Part shown: positions 26,913 through 34,985 of the stretch, piece by piece
How positions within the stretch are numbered: the first letter of the stretch is position 1
Layout of the letters: each line of letters begins with the position of its first letter
From: Bacteroidales bacterium
Lineage (GTDB): Bacteria; Bacteroidota; Bacteroidia; Bacteroidales; Prolixibacteraceae
DNA: 64,000 bases
Reading direction: 5' to 3'
Assembly: GCA_012719495.1 (NCBI GenBank)
Contig: JAAYAG010000118.1
Coordinates: 1-64,000 of the forward strand
Translations under genes and position numbers: made by a program
The notes under the pieces: model-generated
The model's input: the letters and a program-made list of their open reading frames with translations, nothing else
Told to the model about the DNA's origin: nothing
The model's database searches: none

Positions 26913-27851
26913 TCAATTGGTAATGCTTTGTGTTGATTCGCTGTTTTTTATTGTCTCATACCTCGATGAATTCGATGGATCACATTCTGAAAGCAATTGG
27001 ATTACACGGTTCTTCTCGTCGGGGTACGATTGGCTAAATAAGCTAACCAACTCGCTCGATTTTGCGTCGAAGAATACTTGTGTAATGTAAAGTTTTGATC
27101 GGGTGCGGAAAACCTTTTGAATGAGTTTCAGGCAATCTGCAATTTCTGCCCGACCGGCTTCTACTCCGTCGGCCATGGCATCAAGCCCTTTCCTGTGATA
27201 ACGGTAAAGGCATTCGCGGTACGAAGAGTATGATTTGTTCAACATGTTCTCTACCAGCCAATAGCGGTTGAAGTCTGACTCAAATGCTTTCCATCCGTTT
27301 TTTGCCCCCACGGCATTTTGGCTCTCATTCACAATTTGTCGGGCTTTTTCAAAATACTCTGTGCCACCGTTGAGCGAGAAAGTATCGTAATCGAAGCCCA
27401 GAATTACATAGGCATAATAGGCCAAAACACTGGTCAGGTTATCTTTATTGTCGGTTTCAGCATATTCAATGGTTTGATATTCTTCATACTTAAACCTGAA
27501 ATATTCATCCTGAACATTAAGAATGGTTGTTTTGTACGATGAGTTGTAAACCGGCCTTTTGCTTTGAATATTTAGGGTTCCTTCATATTCGTTCGAAGAA
27601 AGTTGGCGGGTAATCTGGATGGTTATGCTACATTCAATCCTTTCGGCATTTGTATAATTGTGCTTGGTCCATTTTTTATTGTTCATAAATTCGTACAGGT
27701 CGGCCTGCATAGTGCGGAACACGTTTTTGTTGGCACTGGTGAGCTTGTTCGAATTGACGCTGATGTTGCACCGTAATTCCTGAGCCTGTACAATTGTGGT
27801 TGTGAATAATAAAAAAAACAGGATTGAAAATAGCTGATTTATCTTTGTCAT
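26913..27851 (-). CDS. DUF4835 family secreted protein
   Basis: 312 aa with an N-terminal signal peptide (cleavage probably after VQAQ) and no lipobox. DUF4835 proteins are restricted to Bacteroidota and sit between coaBC and recN, exactly as here. The N-terminal half looks like a beta-rich domain (NVQDEYFRFKYEEYQTIEY); the C-terminal half is helical, ending in Ser/Asn-rich low complexity. The role is unknown; an envelope function is implied by the signal peptide and the link to bamD. Confidence 0.9.
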   Translation of the reverse strand: MTKINQLFSILFFLLFTTTIVQAQELRCNISVNSNKLTSANKNVFRTMQADLYEFMNNKKWTKHNYTNAERIECSITIQITRQLSSNEYEGTLNIQSKRPVYNSSYKTTILNVQDEYFRFKYEEYQTIEYAETDNKDNLTSVLAYYAYVILGFDYDTFSLNGGTEYFEKARQIVNESQNAVGAKNGWKAFESDFNRYWLVENMLNKSYSSYRECLYRYHRKGLDAMADGVEAGRAEIADCLKLIQKVFRTRSKLYITQVFFDAKSSELVSLFSQSYPDEKNRVIQLLSECDPSNSSRYETIKNSESTQSITN

Positions 27852-27980
27852 TTCATTCTAAGTTGTTAATAATCAAATAACCGTAATTTGATGTTGAAAA
27901 AATGTTATTGTGTTTTGCATGACCGCTTCCCTTTTTCAAGGCATCGTTTTTCGGCGTAAAAATAGTAATCGTTGAGGAAA

Positions 27981-28631
27981 TTACAATCCCATTTCTTCAA
28001 CCATCCGGTCTACAATATCTACAGCAACTTTATCTTTTCTTTTTAACTCAAAATTGTACGTTTTATTATTTCTATCGATGATAGTAATTTTATTGGTGTC
28101 GGCCTGAAAACCTGCTCCTTTATCGTTAAGCGAGTTAAGTATAATGAAATCGAGGTTTTTTCTGAGCAGTTTTGAGGTTGCATTGTTTACTTCGTCGTTG
28201 GTTTCGAGGGCGAATCCTACTAGCAATTGATTCTTCTTTTTTATTTTTCCCAGTGATGCCGCAATGTCAGGATTGGGTTTCAGGGTTATGGTTAACTCTT
28301 CTGATGTGCGTTTTATTTTTGTTGCCGAACTAACCACCGGCGCAAAATCGGCCACTGCTGCACACATTACTGCTCCGTCGGCCTTCGGGAAGATTTGTAC
28401 ACATTGCTCGTACATCTCTTGTGCAGAGGTGATATTTATGCGCTGAATGTTTTTATTTTTTGTTTGAACCGAGACGGGGCCGGCAATCAGGTAAACATAT
28501 GCTCCGCGTGAAGCCAGCTCTTCGGCTATAGCAAAACCCATTTTCCCGGAAGAGTAATTTCCGATGAAGCGGACTGGGTCTATTTTCTCGTGTGTAGGGC
28601 CGGCGGTGACTAAAAACCTTTTGTTATTCAG
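27981..28631 (-). CDS. coaBC: CoaB half (phosphopantothenate--cysteine ligase) of frameshifted CoaBC
   Basis: This frame has no natural start. It continues in frame from the A-run and encodes RFLVTAGPTHEKIDPV, IGNYSSGKMGFAIAEEL and, later, LLVGFALETND and FIILNSLNDKGAGFQADTNK, the complete CoaB domain. If translated alone from the first Met (28541, in GKMGFAIAE) it would lose the GPT nucleotide loop and be inactive. CoaB ligates cysteine to 4'-phosphopantothenate with CTP in coenzyme A synthesis. Joined to the CoaC frame by one extra A (or a -1 slip), the protein would be 404 aa, the expected CoaBC length. Confidence 0.85.
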   Translation of the reverse strand: MNNKRFLVTAGPTHEKIDPVRFIGNYSSGKMGFAIAEELASRGAYVYLIAGPVSVQTKNKNIQRINITSAQEMYEQCVQIFPKADGAVMCAAVADFAPVVSSATKIKRTSEELTITLKPNPDIAASLGKIKKKNQLLVGFALETNDEVNNATSKLLRKNLDFIILNSLNDKGAGFQADTNKITIIDRNNKTYNFELKRKDKVAVDIVDRMVEEMGL

Positions 28632-29194
28632 TTTTTTTTTTCGCTGAAGAAGGAAATTATTTCTTCAGCAATAGCTTCGGGTTCCTGCATTCGCCCTTTT
28701 CCGGTGAGCCCGCTGGCAAGTTCTCCGGTGCCGGGTTCAATGATTATATTGCCGTATGTGCGAAGCGTTTCTAAGTTTTTTTGAGTAGAAGGGTGGGCAA
28801 ACATGTCGAGGTCCATGGCTGGGGCAACCATTATAGGGCACTTGGCTGACAAGTAGGTGGTAATTAACATGTTGTCGGCAATCCCGTTAGCCATTTTCCC
28901 AATGGTTGAGGCGGTTGCCGGAGCAATGACCATAAGGTCGGCCCATAATCCCAAATCGACATGGCTGTTCCAAGTGCCATCGTTAGCCCCAAAAAACTCA
29001 GAGATTACCGGTTTCCCCGATAGGGCAGAGAGGGTGACAGGAGTAATAAATTCTTTGCCCGATGGAGTTATTACCACTTGTACCTCGGCCCCTTCTTTAA
29101 TGAGGCCTCTTAAAAGTGTAGCTGCCTTGTAAGCAGCTATACTTCCTGTAATTCCTAAAATAATATGTTTTTCTTTCAATCGCACGGAGTGCAA
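28628..29194 (-). CDS. coaBC: CoaC half (phosphopantothenoylcysteine decarboxylase) of frameshifted CoaBC
   Basis: 188 aa flavoprotein domain with ILGITGSIAAYKA (FMN loop), the active-site His in WNSHVDLGLWAD, VAPAMDLDMF (the PxMNxxMW-type motif) and ELASGLTGKGRM (the clamp, with Ser where E. coli has Cys, which I recall as common in Bacteroidota). It decarboxylates phosphopantothenoylcysteine. The frame ends at TGA directly after ten A, whereas family members continue into CoaB. No ATG precedes the domain: the possible starts are TTG 29194, GTG 29185 or TTG 29179, the last giving the most family-like start. It begins 5 bp after rpoZ. Confidence 0.88.
   Translation of the reverse strand: MHSVRLKEKHIILGITGSIAAYKAATLLRGLIKEGAEVQVVITPSGKEFITPVTLSALSGKPVISEFFGANDGTWNSHVDLGLWADLMVIAPATASTIGKMANGIADNMLITTYLSAKCPIMVAPAMDLDMFAHPSTQKNLETLRTYGNIIIEPGTGELASGLTGKGRMQEPEAIAEEIISFFSEKKN
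28632..28641 (-). other. A10 slippery tract at the CoaC/CoaB frame junction
   Basis: On the coding strand the sequence is agc-g-A10-ctg-aat. With ten A the CoaC frame stops at TGA; with eleven A, or after a -1 slip, the frame reads E-K-K-K-L-N-N-K-R-F and runs straight into CoaB. Poly-A runs of this length promote RNA-polymerase slippage and ribosomal -1 shifts, and are also a common site of sequencing error. Confidence 0.8.
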
Positions 29195-29199
29195 GTTGC

Positions 29200-29538
29200 T
29201 TAGAATCTTACTTTACGGCTATCTTTCATCGGGTTACGATGATAAATGCCTTTTTCGATGAATTCCTGAGTCGCAATTAATGTCGACTTAGGCAACCTTT
29301 CGTAAAATTTCGAAATTTCGATTTGCTCACGGTTTTCAAATACTTCTTCGAGATTGTCGGTATACGAAGCAAATTCTGATAATTTCTGGTTCAATTCTTC
29401 TTTTAATTCCGAAGCAATCTGGTTCGAACGCTTTGCAAGAATCATTACTGATTCGTAGATATTACCAGTTTCTTCAGCCAGTTGATCGATGTTGCGAGAA
29501 ATTGTAGAATTCGCAGCTTTTGTTTTCTTATAATCCAT
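29200..29538 (-). CDS. rpoZ: RNA polymerase omega subunit (Rpb6/RpoZ-like)
   Basis: 112 aa with the Bacteroidota omega start MDYKKTKAANSTISRNIDQL and the conserved GNIYESVMILAKRSNQIASELKEEL block, equivalent to the omega/Rpb6 core that stabilises beta-prime. The extra C-terminal about 40 residues are usual in this phylum. Second gene of the bamD operon; coaBC follows 5 bp later. Confidence 0.93.
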   Translation of the reverse strand: MDYKKTKAANSTISRNIDQLAEETGNIYESVMILAKRSNQIASELKEELNQKLSEFASYTDNLEEVFENREQIEISKFYERLPKSTLIATQEFIEKGIYHRNPMKDSRKVRF

Positions 29539-29600
29539 ATTCCTTGTTGATTGAACGTATTCTATTTATTTATATTTTTTAGTATTCAGACTGTTGGTGC

Positions 29601-30425
29601 TTACTGGTTTTTGCCTACCATGCTTGTTTCATCTTCTTTTAAACCCAAAAGTTGCTGAATATGTTTATAATCACGGTTAACTTCTTTTAAATACTTACTT
29701 TGCGGGAATTCATCGGCAAAGGTAAAATATTCATCGCGGGCGTCAATAGTTCGCTCTCTTTTTTTCTCTTCTACGCTGTTCACTGCCAATAAATACTTCG
29801 ATTTGAATAGTAGAAACTTCAACTCCTCGCGGTATTTGGTCGATGGATAATCGTTGAGACTATTATTTAAAGCGATAACAGCCGACTTGTAATATTCCAT
29901 ATCGTAGTACAGCTTGGCGCTGAGGTACGATTTGTAAACAACTTTTTCGTTTAGTTCATCAATTCGCATATTGGCTTCTTCAACCTTGTTGCTGTATGGA
30001 TAAAGGTTTATGAAGAGCTGAAAAGCATCGATTGCTTTTTGTGAGATTTCCTGATCGAGGCGAGGATTAGGCGAATCTTTATAGAAACACATACCAACCA
30101 TGAATTGAGCTTCTTCTGCAAATTCGCTTCTGGGATATTGCTCATAAATACTTTTGTAATAATATCCTGCAAGGGTGTAATCGCCTGCTTTGAAGCAACT
30201 GCTGGCATAATAATAATATAAGTCGTCACCTTTCGATGTACCCCTGAAGGCATAAACAAGGTCTTCGAACAGCGTAATAGCGTGGTTATAATCGCCCGCT
30301 TCGTAGTATTCAATCCCTTTTTTATACTTATATTCGTAGTCGGTACTCTTCAAAACAGTGTTAAATTCACCGCAAGAGAAAAGTAACGAGCTAAAAGCCA
30401 ATAAGAAAAACCACTTTATTTTCAT
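29601..30425 (-). CDS. bamD: Outer membrane protein assembly factor BamD (TPR lipoprotein)
   Basis: 274 aa. A lipoprotein signal with lipobox LLFSC (Cys about residue 18) is followed by five or so TPR helices: YKKGIEYYEAGDYNHAITLFEDL, YYYASSCFKAGDYTLAGYYYKSIYEQYP and others. It is the peripheral TPR subunit of the BAM complex that inserts beta-barrel proteins. First gene of its operon; a promoter matching the phylum consensus lies 17 bp upstream of the ATG. Confidence 0.95.
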   Translation of the reverse strand: MKIKWFFLLAFSSLLFSCGEFNTVLKSTDYEYKYKKGIEYYEAGDYNHAITLFEDLVYAFRGTSKGDDLYYYYASSCFKAGDYTLAGYYYKSIYEQYPRSEFAEEAQFMVGMCFYKDSPNPRLDQEISQKAIDAFQLFINLYPYSNKVEEANMRIDELNEKVVYKSYLSAKLYYDMEYYKSAVIALNNSLNDYPSTKYREELKFLLFKSKYLLAVNSVEEKKRERTIDARDEYFTFADEFPQSKYLKEVNRDYKHIQQLLGLKEDETSMVGKNQ

Positions 30426-30441
30426 AGTAAAAAATGTTGTG

Positions 30442-30449
30442 CAAAAGTA
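30442..30449 (-). promoter_or_regulatory. -7 box of the bamD-rpoZ-coaBC-recN operon
   Basis: TACTTTTG on the minus strand fits TAnnTTTG and is 17 bp before the bamD ATG; a near-consensus TTTC lies 19 nt further upstream in place of TTTG. The leader would be very short (about 10 nt). Confidence 0.6.
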
Positions 30450-30529
30450 TACTTTTACTTTTAAAATTGAAACCTGAAAATTAAAGTTTTATGATACATC
30501 AAAAATTTATTTAGCGTTATTTAACACAA

Positions 30530-30560
30530 TTTGCAAACAGCATAAAAAATTTTACTTTTG
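30530..30560 (+). promoter_or_regulatory. Consensus Bacteroidota promoter of the oxoamine synthase gene
   Basis: TTTG (30530-30533), 19-nt spacer, TACTTTTG (30553-30560): a full match to the -33/-7 consensus of this phylum, ending 21 bp before the ATG. It is divergent from the bamD promoter. Confidence 0.8.
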
Positions 30561-30581
30561 CACGATTGATTCAAACAAAAA

Positions 30582-31829
30582 ATGATGGACATATTTGAGA
30601 AACTTAAATCGGATAAAGGAGCCTTGGGCCAATACCAGAAGCAAGCACATGGTTATTTTATGTTCCCTAAATTGGAAGGTGAAATAGGACCTCGAATGAA
30701 ATTTAGGGGAAAAGAAGTTCTAAACTGGAGTTTGAATAATTACATTGGCCTGGCCAATCATCCCGAAGTTCGGGAGGCGGATGCCAAGGCCGCGGCAGAG
30801 TTTGGTATGGCCTATCCGATGGGTGCCCGGATGATGTCGGGGCAAACCAGCAAGCACGAAGAACTAGAACAACAACTTGCTGCTTTTGTTGGAAAACCCG
30901 ATGCGTTTCTTTTGAACTTTGGTTATCAGGGCATGATTTCCATCATTGATTCTTTAGTTGACCGTAACGATGTAATTGTATACGATGCTGAATCGCATGC
31001 TTGCATTATGGATGGGTTGCGCCTCCATACCGGAAAACGTTTTGTTTTCCAGCACAATAACATGGAAAGCCTCGACAAGCAGTTGATGCATGCTACCCGT
31101 CTGGTTGAAAAAACTGGCGGAGGGATCCTTGTTATTACCGAGGGTGTTTTCGGTATGGCTGGCGACCTTGGAAAGTTGGATGAGATTGTTGAACGAAAGA
31201 AAAATTTCAATTTCAGACTTTTGGTCGACGATGCTCACGGCTTTGGTACCATGGGGAAAACCGGTGCCGGAACTCCTGAGTATTTTGGGGTGCAAGATCA
31301 AATCGACCTTCATTTTTCAACATTTGCCAAAGCGATGGCTGGTTTTGGTGCTTTTATCGCTTGTGATGAAGAAATTTGCAATCACTTCCGGTATAACATG
31401 CGTTCGCAAACTTATGCCAAGTCTTTGCCAATGCCAATGGTTATCGGTGGCTTGAAAAGGCTTGAGTTGCTTCGTAATTGCAATGATCTTCGCGCAAACT
31501 TATGGAAAGTGGTGAACCATCTTCAAAATGGATTGAAAGAACATGGTTTCGATATTGGGAACACCAATTCACCCGTTACTCCGGTTTATATGAAAGGGGG
31601 AGTGGCTGAAGCTACGAATGTGGTTATGGATTTACGCGAAAATTATAACCTTTTCTGTTCAATGGTGGTTTATCCTGTGATCCCTAAAGGTCAGATACTT
31701 CTGCGGCTTATCCCTACAGCCGTTCACACCATTGAAGATGTTGAGTACACAATAAAAGCATTCATCGAAATAAAAAAGAAACTTGATGATGGAAAGTATT
31801 CAACAACACAAATTGCCAACGTTTTCTAA
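30582..31829 (+). CDS. PLP-dependent alpha-oxoamine synthase (candidate serine palmitoyltransferase)
   Basis: 415 aa, the family length for KBL/BioF/ALAS/SPT enzymes, which condense an amino acid with an acyl-CoA. Visible motifs are LNNYIGLANHPEV, GARMMSGQTSKHEELE, the PLP-stacking YDAESHACIMDGLR, ITEGVFGMAGDLGKLDEI, LVDDAHGFGTMG, and the Schiff-base Lys in STFAKAMAGFGAF. Bacteroidota make sphingolipids through SPT, and an SPT role fits a well-expressed stand-alone gene, but 2-amino-3-ketobutyrate ligase or a BioF-like role cannot be excluded from motifs alone. No acyl carrier protein or biotin gene is adjacent. Confidence 0.85.
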   Translation: MMDIFEKLKSDKGALGQYQKQAHGYFMFPKLEGEIGPRMKFRGKEVLNWSLNNYIGLANHPEVREADAKAAAEFGMAYPMGARMMSGQTSKHEELEQQLAAFVGKPDAFLLNFGYQGMISIIDSLVDRNDVIVYDAESHACIMDGLRLHTGKRFVFQHNNMESLDKQLMHATRLVEKTGGGILVITEGVFGMAGDLGKLDEIVERKKNFNFRLLVDDAHGFGTMGKTGAGTPEYFGVQDQIDLHFSTFAKAMAGFGAFIACDEEICNHFRYNMRSQTYAKSLPMPMVIGGLKRLELLRNCNDLRANLWKVVNHLQNGLKEHGFDIGNTNSPVTPVYMKGGVAEATNVVMDLRENYNLFCSMVVYPVIPKGQILLRLIPTAVHTIEDVEYTIKAFIEIKKKLDDGKYSTTQIANVF

Positions 31830-31845
31830 ACGATTATAAAAAGAT

Positions 31846-31883
31846 AAAAAAGCACCTTGGTTTTGCCTTGGTGCTTTTTTTTT
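31846..31883 (+). terminator. Terminator of the oxoamine synthase gene
   Basis: Stem AAAAAGCACC (31846-31855) / GGTGCTTTTT (31870-31879), with an inner GG/CC pairing, followed by T to 31883. Confidence 0.88.
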
Positions 31884-31927
31884 GAGAAATCTCTTTTCTA
31901 AAGGATAAGATTCTGGTTCGTTGCTTG

Positions 31928-32515
31928 TTAGTCCCAAATATAAGCCAATTGTTTTTCCGATCGTTCAATGAACTCTTCGTAAGTACCAGGGTAGTGCCGG
32001 TTCAGGTAAAATAGCAATAATCCGATGAGCGTATAACGAAGTTGATCTTTAAGCTTGTCAATCAATTCGTCGCTAATTTTCGTCTTTACAGAATAAACCG
32101 TCCAGTCGTTTTCGCACAGCTTGTCGAGGTAGGAGTAGATCAGTTCTGCTGTTTCTTTGCTGTTCCCGTAAGCCGACATTTTTTCGAGGTAGAAAAGCTC
32201 GAATATCCCCGGATACTCAACAAAGTAATCAAGGTATGCTTTCGATATGGCCCGAAGGCGTTCAATTCCCGGAGCAGCCCCTTCAACCCGTTCAGCAATG
32301 AATGTGTCGCATTCTTCCTGAAAATCGCGGACACACTCGAATACCAAAAACCTGATGTCGCTGAAATAATTGTAAAGCGTTGCATACGAGTACCCTGCAT
32401 TTTGAGCTACATTTCGAACGCTGATTCCTTTTAAGCCTTCGGAACGGAGAATGTCTTTGGCGGCCTGCACAAAGTAGCCCCTGATTCGTTGCTCCTGAAT
32501 TTGTTTTCTTTCCAT
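31928..32515 (-). CDS. TetR/AcrR family transcriptional regulator
   Basis: 195 aa. The N-terminal HTH (about 7-60) shows the TetR pattern: RGYFVQAAKDILRSEGLKGI, then SVRNVAQNAGYSYATLYNYF. The ligand domain is helical with no recognised specificity. Its promoter region carries a 15-bp palindrome and repeated TTAACAC motifs around the -7 box, so it most likely represses itself. The gene upstream on the same strand is the chimeric 7TM gene, 132 bp away. Confidence 0.92.
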   Translation of the reverse strand: MERKQIQEQRIRGYFVQAAKDILRSEGLKGISVRNVAQNAGYSYATLYNYFSDIRFLVFECVRDFQEECDTFIAERVEGAAPGIERLRAISKAYLDYFVEYPGIFELFYLEKMSAYGNSKETAELIYSYLDKLCENDWTVYSVKTKISDELIDKLKDQLRYTLIGLLLFYLNRHYPGTYEEFIERSEKQLAYIWD

Positions 32516-32545
32516 TTTTCTTACTAATAAAGTTTGTGTTGTATG

Positions 32546-32589
32546 GTGTTTAATAAATTAACACTGCAAATATAATTAACACTGTTAAT
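32546..32589 (-). promoter_or_regulatory. Operator array and -7 box of the TetR gene
   Basis: ATTAACACTGTTAAT (32575-32589) is a perfect palindrome. TTAACACTG occurs again at 32558-32566, and an inverted GTGTT (32546-32550) pairs with it. On the minus strand the promoter box TATATTTG (32567-32574) lies exactly between the two TTAACACTG copies, so repressor bound there would block transcription of the TetR gene. Confidence 0.6.
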
Positions 32590-32647
32590 ATTTCCAATAA
32601 ATCAGTAAGGAAAAACATCGGTATTATTCATTTAGTTTTGTATGTGT

Positions 32648-33595
32648 TTAAAATTCAATTTTATAGCTAATCATTGGCATGCGGTACACACTTTTGGGAC
32701 GTTCGAATGAATCTTTTTTGATGTTGTATTCATACTTATCGTATTGTTTTTCGTCCATTAAGGCTAATAACCTTTGATTTAGCTGGCTGGCTTCGACGGC
32801 TTTCAACCCCGATTTTTTGTATTCTCCGGCAGGCTTATTCCCGGTGTTGGGTTGTGAAGGTGTCGTTTCGCTTTCCGGGTTCTCGCTGAAGATGCCTTCG
32901 TGTCTGATACCAAAATAGCCCACAAAAAAGATGAACAGAATAACTTCGCTGTAATAGACCATATCGGGATTGAACGGGAGCTGTATCTTAAAAAGGTATT
33001 GTAGGGCTGAAAGAATCCCTACAGTAAGAAATACACCAAACATGCCTAATATGCAGTACCGAAGCCAATTGAGGTTTATTTTTTCGTCGTATGAGAAATT
33101 ATCGTGAATCACTTCGTCAAGCTTTTTAGTAAGCCTGAAAGCCAGTATGGCATAGGTTATCCCCGATACGATGAAACCAAACAGCGAAAAGAGCATAAAA
33201 ACCCTAAAGTCGCTCAGTTCTCCCGAATCGACCATGCGTTTCTTCTCCTCGCTGTAGAAAAAGAAATAGGGGATCATGTACAGATAAGAAAGCAGGGCCG
33301 GGGTAAAATGCCAAAAGTCTTTCGGCCTGAAGTGCTGATCTTTTCGAACGGAGAAAACAACATATAAATATAAAAAAGGACCGTGGAGCAATGGAAAAGG
33401 GTGGGTAATGCCTGTTAGGTGCGGGTATTTATCCCAATATCCGAGGTGATAAATGTAGTAGCTGAACAGGTGTACCCCGATTACAAACATCCAAATGCCT
33501 AAAATTCTGTCGGGAAGGCTTTTGTTTTTTCGCGAGAGTAAAAGAAACTGCAGAAAAAAAGTAAGAAAAATGCCAATGATAAAAATTGTGTCCAC
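32648..33595 (-). CDS. Truncated 7TM transcriptional regulator fused to an outer-membrane-protein tail
   Basis: 315 aa from a GTG start. Residues about 1-230 form seven membrane helices of the 7TM sensor type that in Bacteroidota is followed by an AraC-type HTH. The linker YKKSGLKAVEASQLNQRLLALM (about 259-280, listed here only by its key words) is the usual lead-in to that HTH. Instead of the HTH the protein ends after about 31 further residues, the last being SVYRMPMISYKIEF: alternating residues with a terminal Phe, the pattern of an outer-membrane beta-barrel end. A deletion joining the front of a regulator to the end of a barrel gene explains this best. DNA binding must be lost. Confidence 0.7.
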   Translation of the reverse strand: MDTIFIIGIFLTFFLQFLLLSRKNKSLPDRILGIWMFVIGVHLFSYYIYHLGYWDKYPHLTGITHPFPLLHGPFLYLYVVFSVRKDQHFRPKDFWHFTPALLSYLYMIPYFFFYSEEKKRMVDSGELSDFRVFMLFSLFGFIVSGITYAILAFRLTKKLDEVIHDNFSYDEKINLNWLRYCILGMFGVFLTVGILSALQYLFKIQLPFNPDMVYYSEVILFIFFVGYFGIRHEGIFSENPESETTPSQPNTGNKPAGEYKKSGLKAVEASQLNQRLLALMDEKQYDKYEYNIKKDSFERPKSVYRMPMISYKIEF

Positions 33596-33648
33596 GTTAA
33601 GTCGCTTTTTGTAAGTGTATTATCTTGTTTGTTGTTGTATTTTGTAAC

Positions 33649-34716
33649 TCAGAACTTGTCTTTTCCCGATTCTTTTTTATAGTTTTTCAACATCTTACCA
33701 AAAATTTTATCCGTGCGGTGTTTTTCTTCCACACTCAGCTCATACCGTTTTTGCTCTTTTTGCATTTTCATCAGATTTTCATACGCTGCCTGGTCTAATG
33801 TTCCGTTTTCAAGAGCCTCGATTATGGCACATCCTTTTTCGCTGGTATGGGTGCAATTGCTAAACCGGCAGTTTTTTGCAAGGGTGCTAATCTGGTCGAA
33901 CATGGTTTCAATTCCTTCACTGGCATCGGCCAATCCGGCTTCGCGCATTCCAGGGTTATCGATAATAATTGCCCCGCTGTCGAGTACCGTAAGCTCCCTG
34001 TGGCTTGTGGTGTGCCTGCCTTTTCCGGTACTTTTGCTTATAGCCCCGGTCGACATAAGCTGCCGTCCCGTGAGGTTGTTCAGCAAGGTTGATTTGCCTG
34101 CGCCCGATGATCCTATCATACAATACGTTTTTCCTTTTTCAAGTGCCATCTTCAAGGTCTCGAGGCCTTCAAGGGTGGCGTTGCTAATGGTAAAGACTGG
34201 AATGTTAGGTAAGCGTTGCTTTGTGTGCGAAATTATTTTTGAAAGGTGTTCTTTATCGTATAAATCGACTTTTGTGAAAACTATAATTGGTTCAATGGTT
34301 GAAGAATAGCAAATGGCAAGATATCTTTCGAGCCTGTTAATATTAAAATCCCTGTCGACCGATTGGACAAGCAAGGCTACATCGATATTACTGGCTATGA
34401 TTTGCGACTCGCTCCGGTTTTTTACCGATTGCCGTTTCATGGCTGAAAAGCGGGGCATAATTTTATGAATTACTGCAAATTGTTGGTCACATTGAATTAA
34501 GGCAACCCAATCGCCAACAGCAGGAAAGTCTTCGCGGCATTGGGCTGTAAAACGCAGATTCCCTGTAATTTCGGCATCAACATCGCCGTTTTCGGTGGCT
34601 ACCACGTAACGTTCCTTGTGCTCTGAAATGACCCGACCGAGCGAAAAGCTGTCGAATGCTAAATCGTGAGCAAGTTTTTCAACTTTAGGACTGAATCCCA
34701 TTTCTTGTAGCTGCAT
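33649..34716 (-). CDS. rsgA: Ribosome small subunit-dependent GTPase A
   Basis: 355 aa circularly permuted GTPase that helps 30S maturation. After an N-terminal OB fold (about 15-90) come G4 TKVDL, G1 GSSGAGKSTLLN, and G3 DNPGMRE, in the permuted order, with the switch-I TTSHRE between G1 and G3. The C-terminal zinc site is CRFSNCTHTSEKGCAI. It has the longer C-terminal helical tail typical of this family. Confidence 0.95.
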   Translation of the reverse strand: MQLQEMGFSPKVEKLAHDLAFDSFSLGRVISEHKERYVVATENGDVDAEITGNLRFTAQCREDFPAVGDWVALIQCDQQFAVIHKIMPRFSAMKRQSVKNRSESQIIASNIDVALLVQSVDRDFNINRLERYLAICYSSTIEPIIVFTKVDLYDKEHLSKIISHTKQRLPNIPVFTISNATLEGLETLKMALEKGKTYCMIGSSGAGKSTLLNNLTGRQLMSTGAISKSTGKGRHTTSHRELTVLDSGAIIIDNPGMREAGLADASEGIETMFDQISTLAKNCRFSNCTHTSEKGCAIIEALENGTLDQAAYENLMKMQKEQKRYELSVEEKHRTDKIFGKMLKNYKKESGKDKF

Positions 34717-34905
34717 GCTTTATGTGCTGGTTATATTGTTACTTTGTTTAATTTGAAAGACTTTCCCGGTGTCTTTTGCCGGGTTTTCACTATGATAATT
34801 GTTTTACGATGCAATATAAAAATAATAAATATTGCTGACGGGATTTTAGCAATATTTGAAAAGTGGAGAAGTTAAATGGGTTATCTGTGAAGAATTAAAA
34901 ATTTA

Positions 34906-34930
34906 CAATGTATTGTAATATAATACATTG
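34906..34930. repeat. Perfect 9-bp inverted repeat between rsgA and the DoxX gene
   Basis: CAATGTATT (34906-34914) and AATACATTG (34922-34930) with a 7-nt loop; the left arm is also part of a self-palindrome TACAAT-gt-ATTGTA. It is 55 bp past the DoxX stop. No T-run, so an operator or an RNA hairpin is as likely as a terminator. Confidence 0.5.
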
Positions 34931-34985
34931 GATTGGTATATCTGGTTTATTTTCAAATTTCGAATAATTCAGGAGAAATGCTTTC

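Noticed and set aside
28541-28541. Met at 28541 as the start of a separate CoaB protein
   Set aside because: The essential GPT loop and SSGK region lie upstream of this Met in the same frame, so a protein starting here would be inactive; the true coding region begins at the A-run.
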